The notes beneath the pieces were generated by a model. It did not search any database. It saw only the letters and a list, made by a program, of their open reading frames with translations, and had not been told where the DNA came from. Made by a program: the position numbers and the translations under genes. This document shows, piece by piece, positions 23,665 through 35,735 of a stretch of DNA of 64,000 nt (its first letter is position 1; every line of letters starts with the position of its first letter). The stretch is from Populus alba (lineage: Eukaryota > Streptophyta > Magnoliopsida > Malpighiales > Salicaceae): assembly GCF_005239225.2 (NCBI RefSeq), contig NC_133288.1, positions 15,816,169 to 15,880,168 on the forward strand, read 5' to 3'.

Positions 23665-25275
23665 CAGTACGTGGCGTTGTTATACTTGAGAATAATCTAA
23701 AAGATCGGGTCACAGGTTTTCAGCCTATATATTGAGTTTATGAAAAGATCAAAGAGATATATTATATAATATAAACAGAATGTAAATAATAATAATAATA
23801 GTAATAATAGTAGGAGTAATAATAATAATAATAATAGTAATAATAATAGTAGTAGTAATAATAATAATAATAATAATAATAAAAAGAAGAGGAGGAAGAA
23901 ATTAATGAGAACTTTGAGATGGAAGATTAATGTAATGATTAAATAATGATAAAAACAAATGTCAAGGTTAGAGGATCCACCAATGGTATTTCAAACAAGT
24001 ATAATATAAACTTTTATTACTCAATTTGGAAACCACACACAGAGGAGGTTCCAATCAGATGATTTGTCATTAATAGCTCATTATAAATTATTAACATGAT
24101 CATATTAATTATCTTATTTACATAACACCAAACTTTTAAATATTGTCTGGAATTCATGATGTTAACTGATGTTAACAACAAATCAAGTTTCTTTCATAGC
24201 CCAGGTGTAGGTAATACCATACGGTTGGGCTATGAGAGTGCCAAACATTTGTTGTACCAAGTGTTATACAACACAAATCTAGATTAACCATTTAACAAGC
24301 AAGGTATTAAGAATTAGTAAGATAAAAAGATAATACATGTTAATATTAAACATTAAGGTCCATGTTCAGTTTATACTATACTTATTCTTACACCATTAGT
24401 GTAACCTTTTCACCTTGACATAATAAACTTAGCTAAACATAATGAATAAGAGAAACATAAATAAACAAAACAAGAACATAAATAAGATACAAGTTAACTA
24501 AGAAAAGGAAAGGAAATGAAAAGCATAAACAATATATTAATGAAAGCAAAACTTAAAAATTACAAAAAAAATATAAAGAGAGAAATAAAGAGCATGAACT
24601 TGATCTGAACAACCAAGCTCCCAAATACATGGCAAATGCCTCCCTTTATAGGCCAAAATTCAGAATTATTGATTTGATGACTAATTGTTGAGTGGGTGGC
24701 CAACTCTTGACTTTGTGAAAATCCTTATCTTCTTGTCTGAATAAAACGAAAATGCTAGCATCAGAACGGGGTCCACTTGAAAACATGAAAGTTACAGGAA
24801 ATTGTCTTAACAAATCTGTGTAAAAATGTAAGGTCATTTGGATTTCTAGAACTCCAGATATGAGCCAAACACTAAACAGTGTTCGGGCTGCAGGACAGAT
24901 TCAGACTTCTCTGTTGTTGCTATAATTTGGACTTGAAAATGGCCTTCTTAGATCTTGATGAAAACATGAAAGTTGTAGGCCTATGTCTTACTGAATCTGT
25001 GTAAAAATGTGAGGTCATTTGGATATCTATAACTCGAGATATGACCCAATTACTGAACAGTGTTCCAGTTTGGACTGCACCAACATCTCTTTTCTAAGTT
25101 TCACCCTCTCTTTATCTTCACAAATTTTAGTAGTTGAATCAATCAATCAATTCTTTGATTTATGTGATAGGCCTGCATTTAAGATGAACATTTACCATAT
25201 ATTAGGTCATTGATACTTTAAGTGCAAAATGATGATATAAAACCTTGATAAATATGCACTTTTAAGTACTAATCA
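23439..25275 (-). repeat. 5' LTR of the Athila-like element (complete)
   Basis: It is 1,837 bp, TG...CA in plus-strand reading. It holds trinucleotide arrays at about 23560-23660 and 23780-23885. An internal direct repeat of about 115 bp (24776-24890 and 24959-25077, period about 183) shares 'gaaaacatgaaagtt', 'tctgtgtaaaaatgt.aggtcatttgga' and 'gaacagtgttc'-like phrases. Confidence 0.9.
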
Positions 25276-25281
25276 GTATTT

Positions 25282-25589
25282 CCACATGACAATTCAAAAT
25301 ATATATTTACATGCATTCTGAGATTTAATACCCAGTTTACTAAATCCATGAGAATCTGACAAATATTCCAATAATCATCAATCTTTTAATTCATGAGAAT
25401 TAGTAGTTAATATTGTAATATAAAACATTATACTGATAACTGATATTTGAATATCAAGAGTTGACCAAAAAATTCTTAGAGTTATTTTAAAATATTCACC
25501 AATTTTAATTGAAGTATTTTTTCACCGTAATATATAAATTAAAAATAATTCATAAGAATTTTATTTGGATACAAGAGTCTATAATAACT
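25282..25589. other. Spacer between two retroelements, nothing recognised
   Basis: AT-rich sequence with no coding motif or clear repeat. Confidence 0.3.
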
Positions 25590-28500
25590 CCCGATTTATT
25601 CACACGAATAAATTTCAATCATAAGGGATAGATAGACTACTGGTTAGGAACCCCATTTAGAACATTTAAACCACATAAAACAACTTACCTTAGGTAGGGT
25701 TGCATTAAGGGTGCTAATACTTTTTCAAGTCATAATCATTCCTTTACCCTTTGATTCTCTGATAAAACCAATATACTCGGGTTTTTTATCGACCTTAAAC
25801 CAAACAACTAGGTGGCAACTCTAATGATCCCCTAACACCGCATCTCCACGTGTGACAAAATGACAACTCCACTGGGAATGATATTATTTCTTATAGTATT
25901 GGACTAAACTTTATGTATTTGATATGGTTTATCTATTTTTATATGTTTAAATTTTTAAAATTTTTACTTATTTTATTTTATTTGTGCTTTAGCCCATGTT
26001 TATATGTTTTCATGCATCATTAGTTTTTTTTTTTTTTTGATATATCACTCTGGGATAAGTATATAGAAACTTCAGGTTAGCTTGGGGAGTAACAACTTAC
26101 TTTATAACTTTTTGTCAAGGTTTAAGTTCATGAAATCATCCAACTCTTTACTAAATGTTTGGACTGGTAGTGATTTATATATGTATCATCTCATTACCTA
26201 CTGAACCCCTATATTGTCTTCATGAGGGTGATCACTAGAACATTGAGAGTCCTTTTTTTTAGAGACCAAGTAGTAAACCTACTCCCTGTCTCACGTAAAA
26301 AGATTATAATTTAGGGCAATCCGTTCTTGAAGCATCTTGAATTTAGGGCTTTTAGGTGACACAATGGTCATTACTTAGGAAATTTTTATTGTATAGTTTA
26401 GGCAATAATCAAAATTCATGTTCATCATGCAATCATTATGATTATGTGTCACCCCTTGAAGGGCGAGTTTTTCATATAAAAACATGCTCATACATTTAAG
26501 ATGCATGCATCCTTAATGCATATATCCTTGAAAGGTTGAAACGTAGGTCACCCACTTAAGGTCTCCAACACTTAACTAAGAGAAAAGATGGAAAACGAAG
26601 AAAGAGCTCAGATAGAGGCTTATTTTCAAAAGGAAATTGAGAGCATCAAATGTGAAGTAGCTAGACTCATAAATCTACTTAAATAAGTATTGGGTTTCAA
26701 CAATGGAAAAGGAATGTTTACATAGCCTCTTATGGAAGCATTGTTAACCCACGTCTTTCATACATATTAGAACTTAGGGGCAAACTCAGTAACTGGGTAT
26801 CATTTTGTCCATCCAACCAACTCAAGCTCAAGTCACCACAGATACAACAACAGAAGGACTTTCTAATGATAAATCTATATGTCCCATAAACCATGATAAT
26901 TTAGTTTCTCTATAAGAGATATTAAGAGTAGTTGAAAGGAATAATTTGATTGAACCTATATTACCAGCTGAAGTTTGTTTGGTTTCAAAAACATTATGGT
27001 GCCGAAGGAGTTTAGAGTGTTAGACTTCATCAAGTAAATTGGGCTAGAATGCCTGAACACTCATCTTCAATCTACTACAATAAGATGGTTGAAGTGATCG
27101 ATAAAGATAAAATGTTAATCTATTTCTTTCAGGATAGTTTCATAGGGCCTGCATTGAACTGATATATGAGACTAAATAGTACCAAGATTAATAAATGGAA
27201 GGGTCTGATAGACTTCTTCTCGAAATAGTTAAATTCAACCTCGAGATCGCTCCTAACAGAACTAGCCCAATGGCCATGGAGAAAAGAAACCAAGAGTTTA
27301 TAAGGACATATGTGCAAAAATGGCGAGATAAGGCAACTCATTTCCAATCTCCACTGATAAAATAGAAATGGTGATGTTGTTTTCCATACCTTCCAATCCC
27401 CTTATTATGAGCATTTAATTGGAAGTTCAGCTCATCATTTTTACAAAGATACGAGGATTGCTGAAAGAATTGAATAAGTTATCAAAAAAAAATAAAATTA
27501 GGGGTCCTACCATGGATTCTAGAACAATAATGAGAGATGAATTAGAAGATGGCTCTTAAGTGGAAAACCTTAGTTGTGTGGTCTAGCCAGGTCTCTGTAG
27601 CATCAACTACCCAAATTCCATTGTTAAATATTTATCATACCTCTGCCACTCTAGTTTGTCTACTAGTATCTATTCGATTCCAGACTTTTTACCCGGACTC
27701 CATCAAATTCCATGCAGCCACCATTTTCTATATGGTATAATTCAAGTGAGAGATGTGAATATCATAGTGGAGTCTTAGACCATTTGATTGAAAAATTGTA
27801 AAATTTTCAAGTATCAAGTTTGAAAAATGATGAGTAAGAGGCAAGTTGAGTTTGTGAAGGATGGTTTCATTGACCATATTGTTACTGGATCATTACAAAC
27901 ATAACAAAGATCAATAAGCGATGACAAGACATAGATGCTTGTTGGAAAAGCTAATTAGGGTGTCGCATTATCAATGATTTTGTTATGAAATTTTGCTTTT
28001 CAACATTTTTGTTTTGGGATCACATCTCATCTTTTTAATGAAAAATGTCTTTTCCTTGCCTCTTTGTTGTTCTGAAATCAATAGATGTTTAACAAAATAT
28101 TTTGATTGAACTCCAACATGTAAAATTAAGGTAATCAATCCTGAAAGAGTAAAAGTGTTTTGATTGTAGAAATTACTCGATGTTCGTTAAAATGACATGA
28201 TAAACAAATATGGGGATCAAGCAAATTTTGAATTCACACATGAATTGAACCACACATCATATAGCTAAGTTTTAGTAGTATGCATAATGACATGTAGTGG
28301 ATTTGGTAGTTATGGACTCGTGAATCATGATTCTTTGCAAGTCCAAATCATTACATTAGATGAGGTCAAAATTTATCAGTTCTAACTGACCTTGCTTGAA
28401 ATAAGAAAAAACCATCTTTGTTTATTCCTTTCACAATTCTTGAAATATATATCCCTTGCAACCATTTTTTGAGCCTGATGAAATATTTCAAAAAAAAAAA

Positions 28501-30000
28501 CCCTGACATGGATCACACCCTTACACTAGGGGAAAATGAGGGATTTTTGTTTGAAAAAATAAAGAAAATAGTAGAATCAATGGTGAAGGGAATGCTAAGA
28601 ACGAAAGCTAGATGATTAAGAAAAGGCTAAAAGTGAAAAAGCCTTAGACTAAATGGCATCCAAGAAAACTTTGAGGAAGGTTGTATGAAAGCTAAAAAGT
28701 AGAAATCACCTACATTTAAAGGCAAGTCATGGTTAAAGGTAGGAAAATTCCTATCAAGTCTAGAAGGGAAAACGAGGTTTATAATTGAGGAAAGGCGCAA
28801 CAAATGCCAAGAGTTGATGCCATAGGCAAGAGTAAAAAACAAAAAAACAAAACAAAATAAAAAGATACCAAATTAAAAATAGAAATAAAGAAATAACGAG
28901 GCTAATGACTGGGAGAAAACCATGACCTTTCCTTTGAATGTAAATTTGAGATAAAAGAGCATCATGAGATAAAAGATGGGCAAAGGGTTTTAGTATCCTC
29001 TTGACGTTTGAGATAAATGATGAAAAGAGTGGCATGATTATATGCTAATATTTGATCTTGATACCATTAAAAGTTCTTGATTGATGAAAAATAAGGCACA
29101 ATTATATGCATCATTGTTTGATTATGATGGAGTTTCCTGTCTAGTTTTAGAAAATGAGACTTATTGATGAAATATATATAGCATGGTTATATGTTATTTG
29201 TTCAACAAGGGTAGTAAGAGAAAAAAGAGTTAATGAATAGTTGATGTTGATTCTAGATCTTTAAAACCCTTATACACTGTTTAAATCTATGAATTCCTTT
29301 CTTTGTTAGCCACGAAACCTAGCCTTCATTACGTGCTTTTAAAAGCCCTTTCTAATCAAATAACCAATTTGAAACAATAAATGATGCTCTAAAAACTTGA
29401 AGAGTTTTTCCATAAGAGTTGTGGTTTCATGAATTACGTTAGTGATTATGATGCATGCAGATCAAATAGATGCTCAAAAGAGATAAATTCTCAATGAAAC
29501 CTTAAGTCTTTACTCAAACCTCTTATCATTGAAATCCATAAAAGGTTACCTCATCATGTACCATCAAATGACATACTCAAAATTAAAGGTTAAGATTGAT
29601 ATAAAGAACCATATAAAAACTATCTTAATCTTGCAAAGAGTTAATTTATGTTTTTAAAATACAAGACAATCAAACAATTGCATGTGTTAAATGTTGTGTG
29701 TTGGGTCTTTTACCAAAGAAGCTTGATTTTCAAAATACTTTCAAAAAATTGGCATCTCTCTAATTTCATTTCAATAATTAAACTTGAATAGACATTATCT
29801 TTGAAATTTATGAACTGATTCTAGAATAAAGAAAATTTTCAAAAAAAAAAAAAACATTAACTAAGTTTGCAAAAATCATGACAAAAATTGACATTAACAC
29901 TCCTTGAACAGTTGAGTGGCTAGGGGGCAATGCAATGGACCTTGAGAGGAAAAATGAGCACATTCAGATCAACTGAGGACAATGTTGCTAAAAAAAAAAA
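25590..30000 (+). mobile_element. Degenerate Tat/Ogre-like gypsy relic (first copy)
   Basis: The LTR-like end has 'acaacttaccttaggtagggttgcattaagggtgctaat' phrases. It is followed at 25861-25878 by TGACAACTCCACTGGGAA, close to the TGGCGACTCCACTGGGGA primer-binding site of Tat/Ogre elements. A gag-like region follows. The downstream portion (28280-28560) matches 58450-58730 of a second relic. From about 27500 to 30000 no pol domain could be traced. Boundaries are approximate and no TSD was found. Confidence 0.6.
26588..27480 (+). pseudogene. gag-like remnant of the first Tat/Ogre relic
   Basis: ATG 26588 opens a short coiled-coil-like stretch (MENEERAQIEAYFQKEIESI) that soon stops. Around 26995-27470, broken frames still show the retrotransposon gag pattern: EFRVLDFIK, MVEVIDKDKMLIYFFQDS, GPALN.YMRLNSTKI, and an Arg-rich NQEFIRTYVQKWRDKAT. 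Many stops and frameshifts are present. Confidence 0.55.
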
Positions 30001-30619
30001 TTTATGATTAAAGATTCATGATTTTGAAGTTGTTTTGCTTATAAAATAGCTTGTATATGATATATGTTCATATTCACTATTTAATTTTGCAATTAGACAA
30101 GCTATATATATATATATGTTTTTAGTAAAAGCTAGTTGTTTTAAGTTGTTAATGTTTTTCTGACAGATGAAACAATCGACCAGTTTATATTAGTTAGGAT
30201 AATCGATCAATCAGTTCCTGCATATTCCAAGGTATTCATCCCTAATGAACAAGCAGTCGACTGGTTCAACTTAAAACCTAGATTTGATAGTCTTAAACTT
30301 TGTGAAACTTGAACTGACTAAATGCATATCAATCATATAATGCAAGTAAAGTGAAGTTTGTGAATTCATTTTAATTTGTGCTATAAAGTAAGATTCAAAG
30401 AGTTATACAATTTGCACTAAAATAAATCCTTAAGAATTAAGTCTTCATTTGCTTTGCATCTTGGACTTATTGATTGATTTTTCCATTCAATTTTTCATGC
30501 TGGTTGATGTGTTATTCATATAAAACCATGTTTAAATTTATTATCAACCAAGCATATTATGAGTCCAATTTTATTTAATTGTTATCATCAAAATATATAA
30601 ATATTAATATATGGCTCAA
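30001..30619. other. Spacer, nothing recognised
   Basis: AT-rich, with a short (TA)n at about 30105-30117. No gene seen. Confidence 0.4.
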
Positions 30620-31210
30620 AATATTGACAAGTGTATATGCCTTGTAGCCAATCAGTTAGTTACACATAGTATCAACTTTATTCATGTAAATATATTTAAT
30701 TTATTAATAAAATTTTATATATCTTTAATATTTATTAAATATTTGATTAATGAATCTATTATTTGATTAATGAATTTAGAATAAAGATAAACTTGAATTG
30801 ACTAAGGAAATTATAAAGTTGTTATAATTATGGAGTTCTTATTGCATCAAAGCATTGTTTCTAAATATTCTTGGCCAATGCTCTATTAAGACTAAATATT
30901 AATTAGAGCTATTGAAACTTATACATATTATATTTCTTTCTTTATGAAAAGAAGTAGTTGTTCTCATAAGTTGGGGCATGAGAGATACTTAAAATTAATA
31001 TATAGGTATTTTTCAGATAATATGTATACTGAACTAACCCAAATGACAATTTCATATGAAGAGATTATTTGTGTTTATGAAAATACTTACGTGATATTGT
31101 GTAAGTGATTCTCCGACTTGAAATCAATAAATTATCCTATATAGAGTGTTATGTTTTGATTCTAATACATATTGTTTTAAAGAAATAACTTTAAGGTATC
31201 TGCAAACTTT
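30620..31210. repeat. Dispersed repeat, copy A (partner at about 50075-50660)
   Basis: It shares collinear phrases with copy B: 'aaatatatttaatttattaataaaa', 'attaattagag.t.ttga', 'agtagttgttctcataa', 'tatgta.actgaact.acc', 'atttcatatg.agagat' and 'gtgtttat.gaaaat.ct.acgtga'. Same orientation. No ORF. It could be an old solo LTR, but ends and TSD were not resolved. Confidence 0.65.
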
Positions 31211-31389
31211 TGTTACATCATCTTACGAAAATACTTTGTATATGGAATGATGGTACTGTGTGGTTCTTTAGCATTTTCCACTTACAAGTTAAAAGAATAC
31301 AAAATACAGATGATAAGGTATGTGATAGAAACATATAATATGGTGATGAAATTGTGTATCTCAAATATTGGCTTCCAGAGAAACCTAAA

Positions 31390-34300
31390 ATGAGTGAGGG
31401 TGGAAAGAGATCCTCTTCAAATGGCTTTGAGAAGCCTTTGACAACTGAAGATCAGCAAGCAAGGGTATATCCATCATATGTGCTTTCAATTTTAAAGCAC
31501 ATATGGGAGGAAAAATTTAAAGCACATGACTCTTTCAATTTTGCAGGTTAATGACATGAGAAGGCTGGTGGGGCCACTGCCAGATAAGATAAGATGTCCA
31601 TTTATTGTCCTGATGCATCAATTGCAAGATATCTGAGGGCACGGAACTGGAACGTCAAGAAGGCACTGAAAATGCTGAAAGAAACCTTGAAATGGAGAGC
31701 AGCACACAAACCAGAGGAGATTCGCTGGGTATGCAGGCACTTTTTATCCTTCTTGATTTTCTCTTAGTCCTTGAGAGGAAAGATCCGCTCTAGCGTTTAA
31801 GTCTTAATCAATGGATGATATCTTGGTAGGGATCGACTTAATTTAATGGTGTGCCTCAACTTTAGTGAGTAATTGAACGAGGCTCGAAGCTCTCCTACAT
31901 CTTCTTTCATTTCATGCATTTTTGTTGCACTAGGAAAATATTGGCCTCCAGTCACATTTCACATAACACTAAAAATTTAATATAGTTGTTTCCATACCTG
32001 GTAAGGGTCCAAGCATATTGAAACTGCCACCAATAATTTATAATACTCAAAATTAAGACAAATTGCAATTGGCTATGCATCTGGAAGTCCCAGTACAATT
32101 AGTAACAATTTCCATCAGGAAACTCAGCATTGTGGGTTATGGGACTGGTCAAATTTGTTCTAGTTGTGGATCTACTCATGCGATGGTGTTTATTTCTGTC
32201 ACTGTTTTTGTTTGTAATGCAGGGAGAGGTTGCTCATGAAGCACAAACGGGGAAAGTCTACAGATCAAATTACTTTGACAAGCATGGAAGAACAGTTCTT
32301 GTCATGAGACCTAGTTGCCAGGTTTGATCTGACAATCTCTCCCGACCTTTCTCTGAGTGTTGTGATTTGTGAGGCTGCTATTGCTTGGATTTGAAGAAAG
32401 GTTTGGTTCATGTAGATGCATCACTAGGACATGCTATTAATCCCGAATGAAAAGACACGTAAATTGACCATCCATGATTTTGACACCAAATAATAAAAAA
32501 ATTAGCTTTGCTTCAGGACTCAGAAGTCAGATCCAACATTATAATCACACGATTCTTCCCCTCCCACAAATTATGACCTGTTTTTATATATAAAGAAATT
32601 CCAAGCAGAATTAAAAAGTTTATAAATATATCTAATTAAATAAATTAAAAACTATTTATATAATAAAAAAATTATAAAGCTCCATCCTTACTTACCACAT
32701 TTCTATTTTGTATTCTTCATTTCAATCTTCTATCCTTTAAATCATATCCTTCCTTAATAAATGTGTTTTAATTAACCATCAATTTGGGTCTATATAAAGA
32801 TGTAATTAGAAAAAAAAAATATTAAAAAATAAATTTATTGTTATAATCCAAAATAATTTATCTCTAGTTGAAAAGTGGTGTGGGGAAACGGGGAACAATA
32901 ATGTTCCCCGCACCTTTTTATAGTAATATCAACCTTAATGCAAGCCTTCGTGACAATATTTTGTGTAAACCGAGTATGCTTGGCATGATGGTGAGATCTT
33001 TTGTACTTCGAAGTGTGTACAGAAATATCAGTTTTCAGGGATCAAATTCAAAAGTGATATGCTTAGCTTTATGTTGGTTACCTGTAATAACGGTAAATTC
33101 ATATTTGTAATAACGGTAAACCCAGTCAATAAAAGGACAAATTAAATATTTGGTGTATTGCATGGAGAATGCCATTTTAAATTTGCCACCAGAAAAGGAG
33201 CAGCTGGTCTGGCTGGTTGATTTCAATGGTTTCAATTTATCGCATATTTCATTGAAGGTGACACGGGAAACAGCCCATGTTTTACAAGACCATTATCCTG
33301 AATGCCTGGGTTTGGCAATCCTGTACAACCCTCCAGAATTCTTTGAACCTTTCTGGATGTTAACCCCTTATCTGTTTCCGCTGTACTTTTTTAAAATTTC
33401 TAATTGTCGGATTTAGAGAATTTTTACTTTATTATAAAGTTTTGATTATAGATTGTGCTCAAGGTAATTATGTACACTGCCACAACTACAACCATGTGAT
33501 CGTACACCAAAATCTGCCTCAATATCGAGAGATTTTAAACCCTCTGACCACCACTTCACGTTAGCTTATGGCTCCCTCTACCCCCAGCTTATCGCTTTTC
33601 CAAACCAGGGCTCTCTGGTGTCCTACATTGGACAATGCCAGACCATTTTAGGCCCCTTCTCTCATATTTTTTTTTCCCACCAATATGCCAAACCATGGAC
33701 CTTTTGGTGGATGTGTCATTTCTAATGTTATCCGTTCTAGTGTTACTGTACACCTTAGCATACAGATCTCACTGCCACTGCCATCTTATGAGTATCTTGT
33801 TGTTTTGATACCCAACATTCACTACTATACATAAGGGCTGGCCTCACCTCCATTCTATAGAAATTTCCTGGCGTTTTATGTTCTCTTTTCTTGGTACTTG
33901 GTATTGAGACACTATTATAATTTCAAGAGTTCAACTTGTGGTAATGTGTCTGCTTTTTTGTTGTTTCCAATCTTTAATGTCACCATTGTATTTGCAAAAT
34001 TTGATGCAAAACTGTTTTAGTTCCAATTGTGAATTGTATGGGACAATGGTTAGTTTCAGTTTCAGTATTTTGCAATAGCCAAGGGGCATTCCAGTGTGTT
34101 TCGTGCAGTCACAGTCCTGTTTTGCTGGTTTTAGATTAATTCTTGGTGAAGCCTTTTTTATTTCTCTGCACTCTATACGCTAGTTTAGTTTGCCAGTAAT
34201 GTCAGGATAACCTTTCATTGCAGGTGGCAAAAGCATTTCTAGAGCCTAAGACTTCAAATAAAGTCAAGTTTGTTTGAAATCAATACTAAGAAAATAATGG

Positions 34301-34502
34301 AAGATCTATTTGATATGGACCGTCTCGAAGCTGCATTTGGTGGAAAAGGTGTAGATTTTGTCATATAAGGGAGTTTGCAGAGAGGATGACGGAGGACGAC
34401 AAGAGGATGCCTTCATTTTGGACAAGAGTGAGTTCCCCCTCGGCAGCTCCACAACCGGACCTGGCATCTACTACTTTGGTACGAACTTTCCACCAGCGGT
34501 GA
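31390..34502 (+). pseudogene. SEC14-like (CRAL-TRIO) phosphatidylinositol-transfer protein, decayed copy
   Basis: Exon-like blocks: 31390-31464 (MSEGGKRSSSNG...), 31547-31728, 32223-32321, 33126-33359 and 34224-34502. They cover the CRAL-TRIO N-terminal helices (ARYLRARNWNVKKALKMLK) and the lipid-binding core (VYCMENAILNLPPEKEQLVW, FNGFNLSHISLKVTRE, HYPECLGLAILYNPPEFFEP). Intact members bind phosphatidylinositol or related lipids and act in membrane signalling or traffic. Lesions: a 5-base duplication (GATAAGATAAG) at about 31584-31594; the donor after 33359 reads TT instead of GT; a small deletion with TGA after KVKFV at about 34277; two extra bases at about 34364; and a shortened tail. Five independent lesions make a real pseudogene much likelier than sequencing error. 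It neighbours the mutase gene tail to tail. Confidence 0.85.
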
Positions 34503-35735
34503 GGACGAAAGACACCGCTAAACTGTACTTGAAAGAAGTTGGAATGAATCTGTTTCTGAAATCCTTTTATGTAATTTTGGTCCATGATGGGATGGTTAGA
34601 TTGGTCTTTCCAGTCCAGTTCACTCTTTTTTTTCAAGACCACTTGGACGGAAAATGTATTCAATAGGTTTATATATGACACTCAAGCTGAGAAAGTTTTG
34701 AGAATTCTTTCTAAAATAATGTTAAACATGAAGTTATGAAGTTGAGTTTAAAGAATCATCAAGTCTTAATCAATATAGTCCAAGCAAGAAATACCTTTAA
34801 TTCTTGATTCAAATCATTAACAAGTAGAGGGTTTTATAATCTAATTTTAGCTTTTCTAGGTAAATATTATGATTCTTGATTATAAATTCTAGGATTTTGC
34901 TCTCTGGGTTTACATCCACGATGCATCAAGAGGTCGATACATAGGTAAATAGATTTTGGTCTAGGTTTAGTTTTCATCTGTTTATTTGCTAAAGCATGAT
35001 CATATGGTCTATTGAGTTCATAAATGGCACTTCAAATCATGTTCTTGAGAGCATAATGGATCCTATTTGTAAAATCTTAACTGTTGAATTTAGATTTTAT
35101 TTTAAATTCAAATAACTTTCCAACTACATATTTGAAGAACCATCCACATCCATTTATGAATTCAAAACTAAATCATTAGCATTGATTTAAACCCGAATAT
35201 GTGAGTTCTACAAACAAGATCCATCATGTTCCATGACCCAAATCCATGCCGAGAAAAAACAAAACACAAATGAGGAAAATTACTTCGCATCACCTTGTGC
35301 ACATTGTGATAGCTAGAAGGTACCATAGAACAGTACTCATATTTCAGTCCATCTTCTACAACATTTAAACATCACTAACTATCAGGAATCCTACATCTTC
35401 CCTGGAAGAAACATGGGCAAGGACCCAATCAAAACAGTAGACTTGACTGACACGCGAAAACTGAACCAATAGCGGTAGAAAGCTTTCCTTCCTACTGGTT
35501 GAGGAAGATAACCATATACATGTGCCCAAACGTATTGCATAACCAGCTTTTCTGCATTTTCTTATTTATGACACCAACAGCTATTATGATAGGAATGCAG
35601 AGGAAGATCCCCCCTGAAAAAGCAAAGCAATGTTGGTACTCATCTAAGGAGTTGGAAGCAAAAAAAGAGCCAGTGATTGAGGTAGACACAGAAGATGATA
35701 ACAAGTAATTGAACTTACCAGTATGTGAGCATATA
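34503..35735. other. Spacer between SEC14 copy and mutase, includes mutase 3' flank
   Basis: No gene is called. A 69-codon plus-strand ORF at 35499-35708 is antisense to the probable mutase 3' UTR and has no recognised motif. The segment 35390-35735 is less AT-rich than the rest, as expected for a UTR. Confidence 0.4.

Larger units (their letters stand above)
19528..25275 (-). mobile_element. Non-autonomous Athila-like Ty3/gypsy LTR retrotransposon carrying a LOG gene fragment
   Basis: Two long direct repeats begin TGACACGACC (19528) and TGGCACGATC (23439), and the right copy ends in CA at 25275. The whole unit is flanked by GTATTT on both sides (19522-19527 and 25276-25281), a target-site duplication. 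Read on the minus strand, the right repeat is the 5' LTR; just inside it, TGGCGCCATTGCCAGGGA (23415-23432) matches 16 of 18 bases of the primer-binding site for tRNA-Asp used by Athila-type elements. gag remnants follow, then a small RNase H-end/integrase remnant, then a LOG promoter and first exon joined directly to a truncated 3' LTR. Protease, reverse transcriptase and the integrase core are missing, so the copy cannot move on its own. Confidence 0.9.

Noticed and set aside
35499..35708. 69-codon plus-strand ORF ending VIEVDTEDDNK
   Set aside because: It lies antisense in the probable 3' UTR of the mutase gene, and no family could be recognised. A real small gene is not excluded but not supported.
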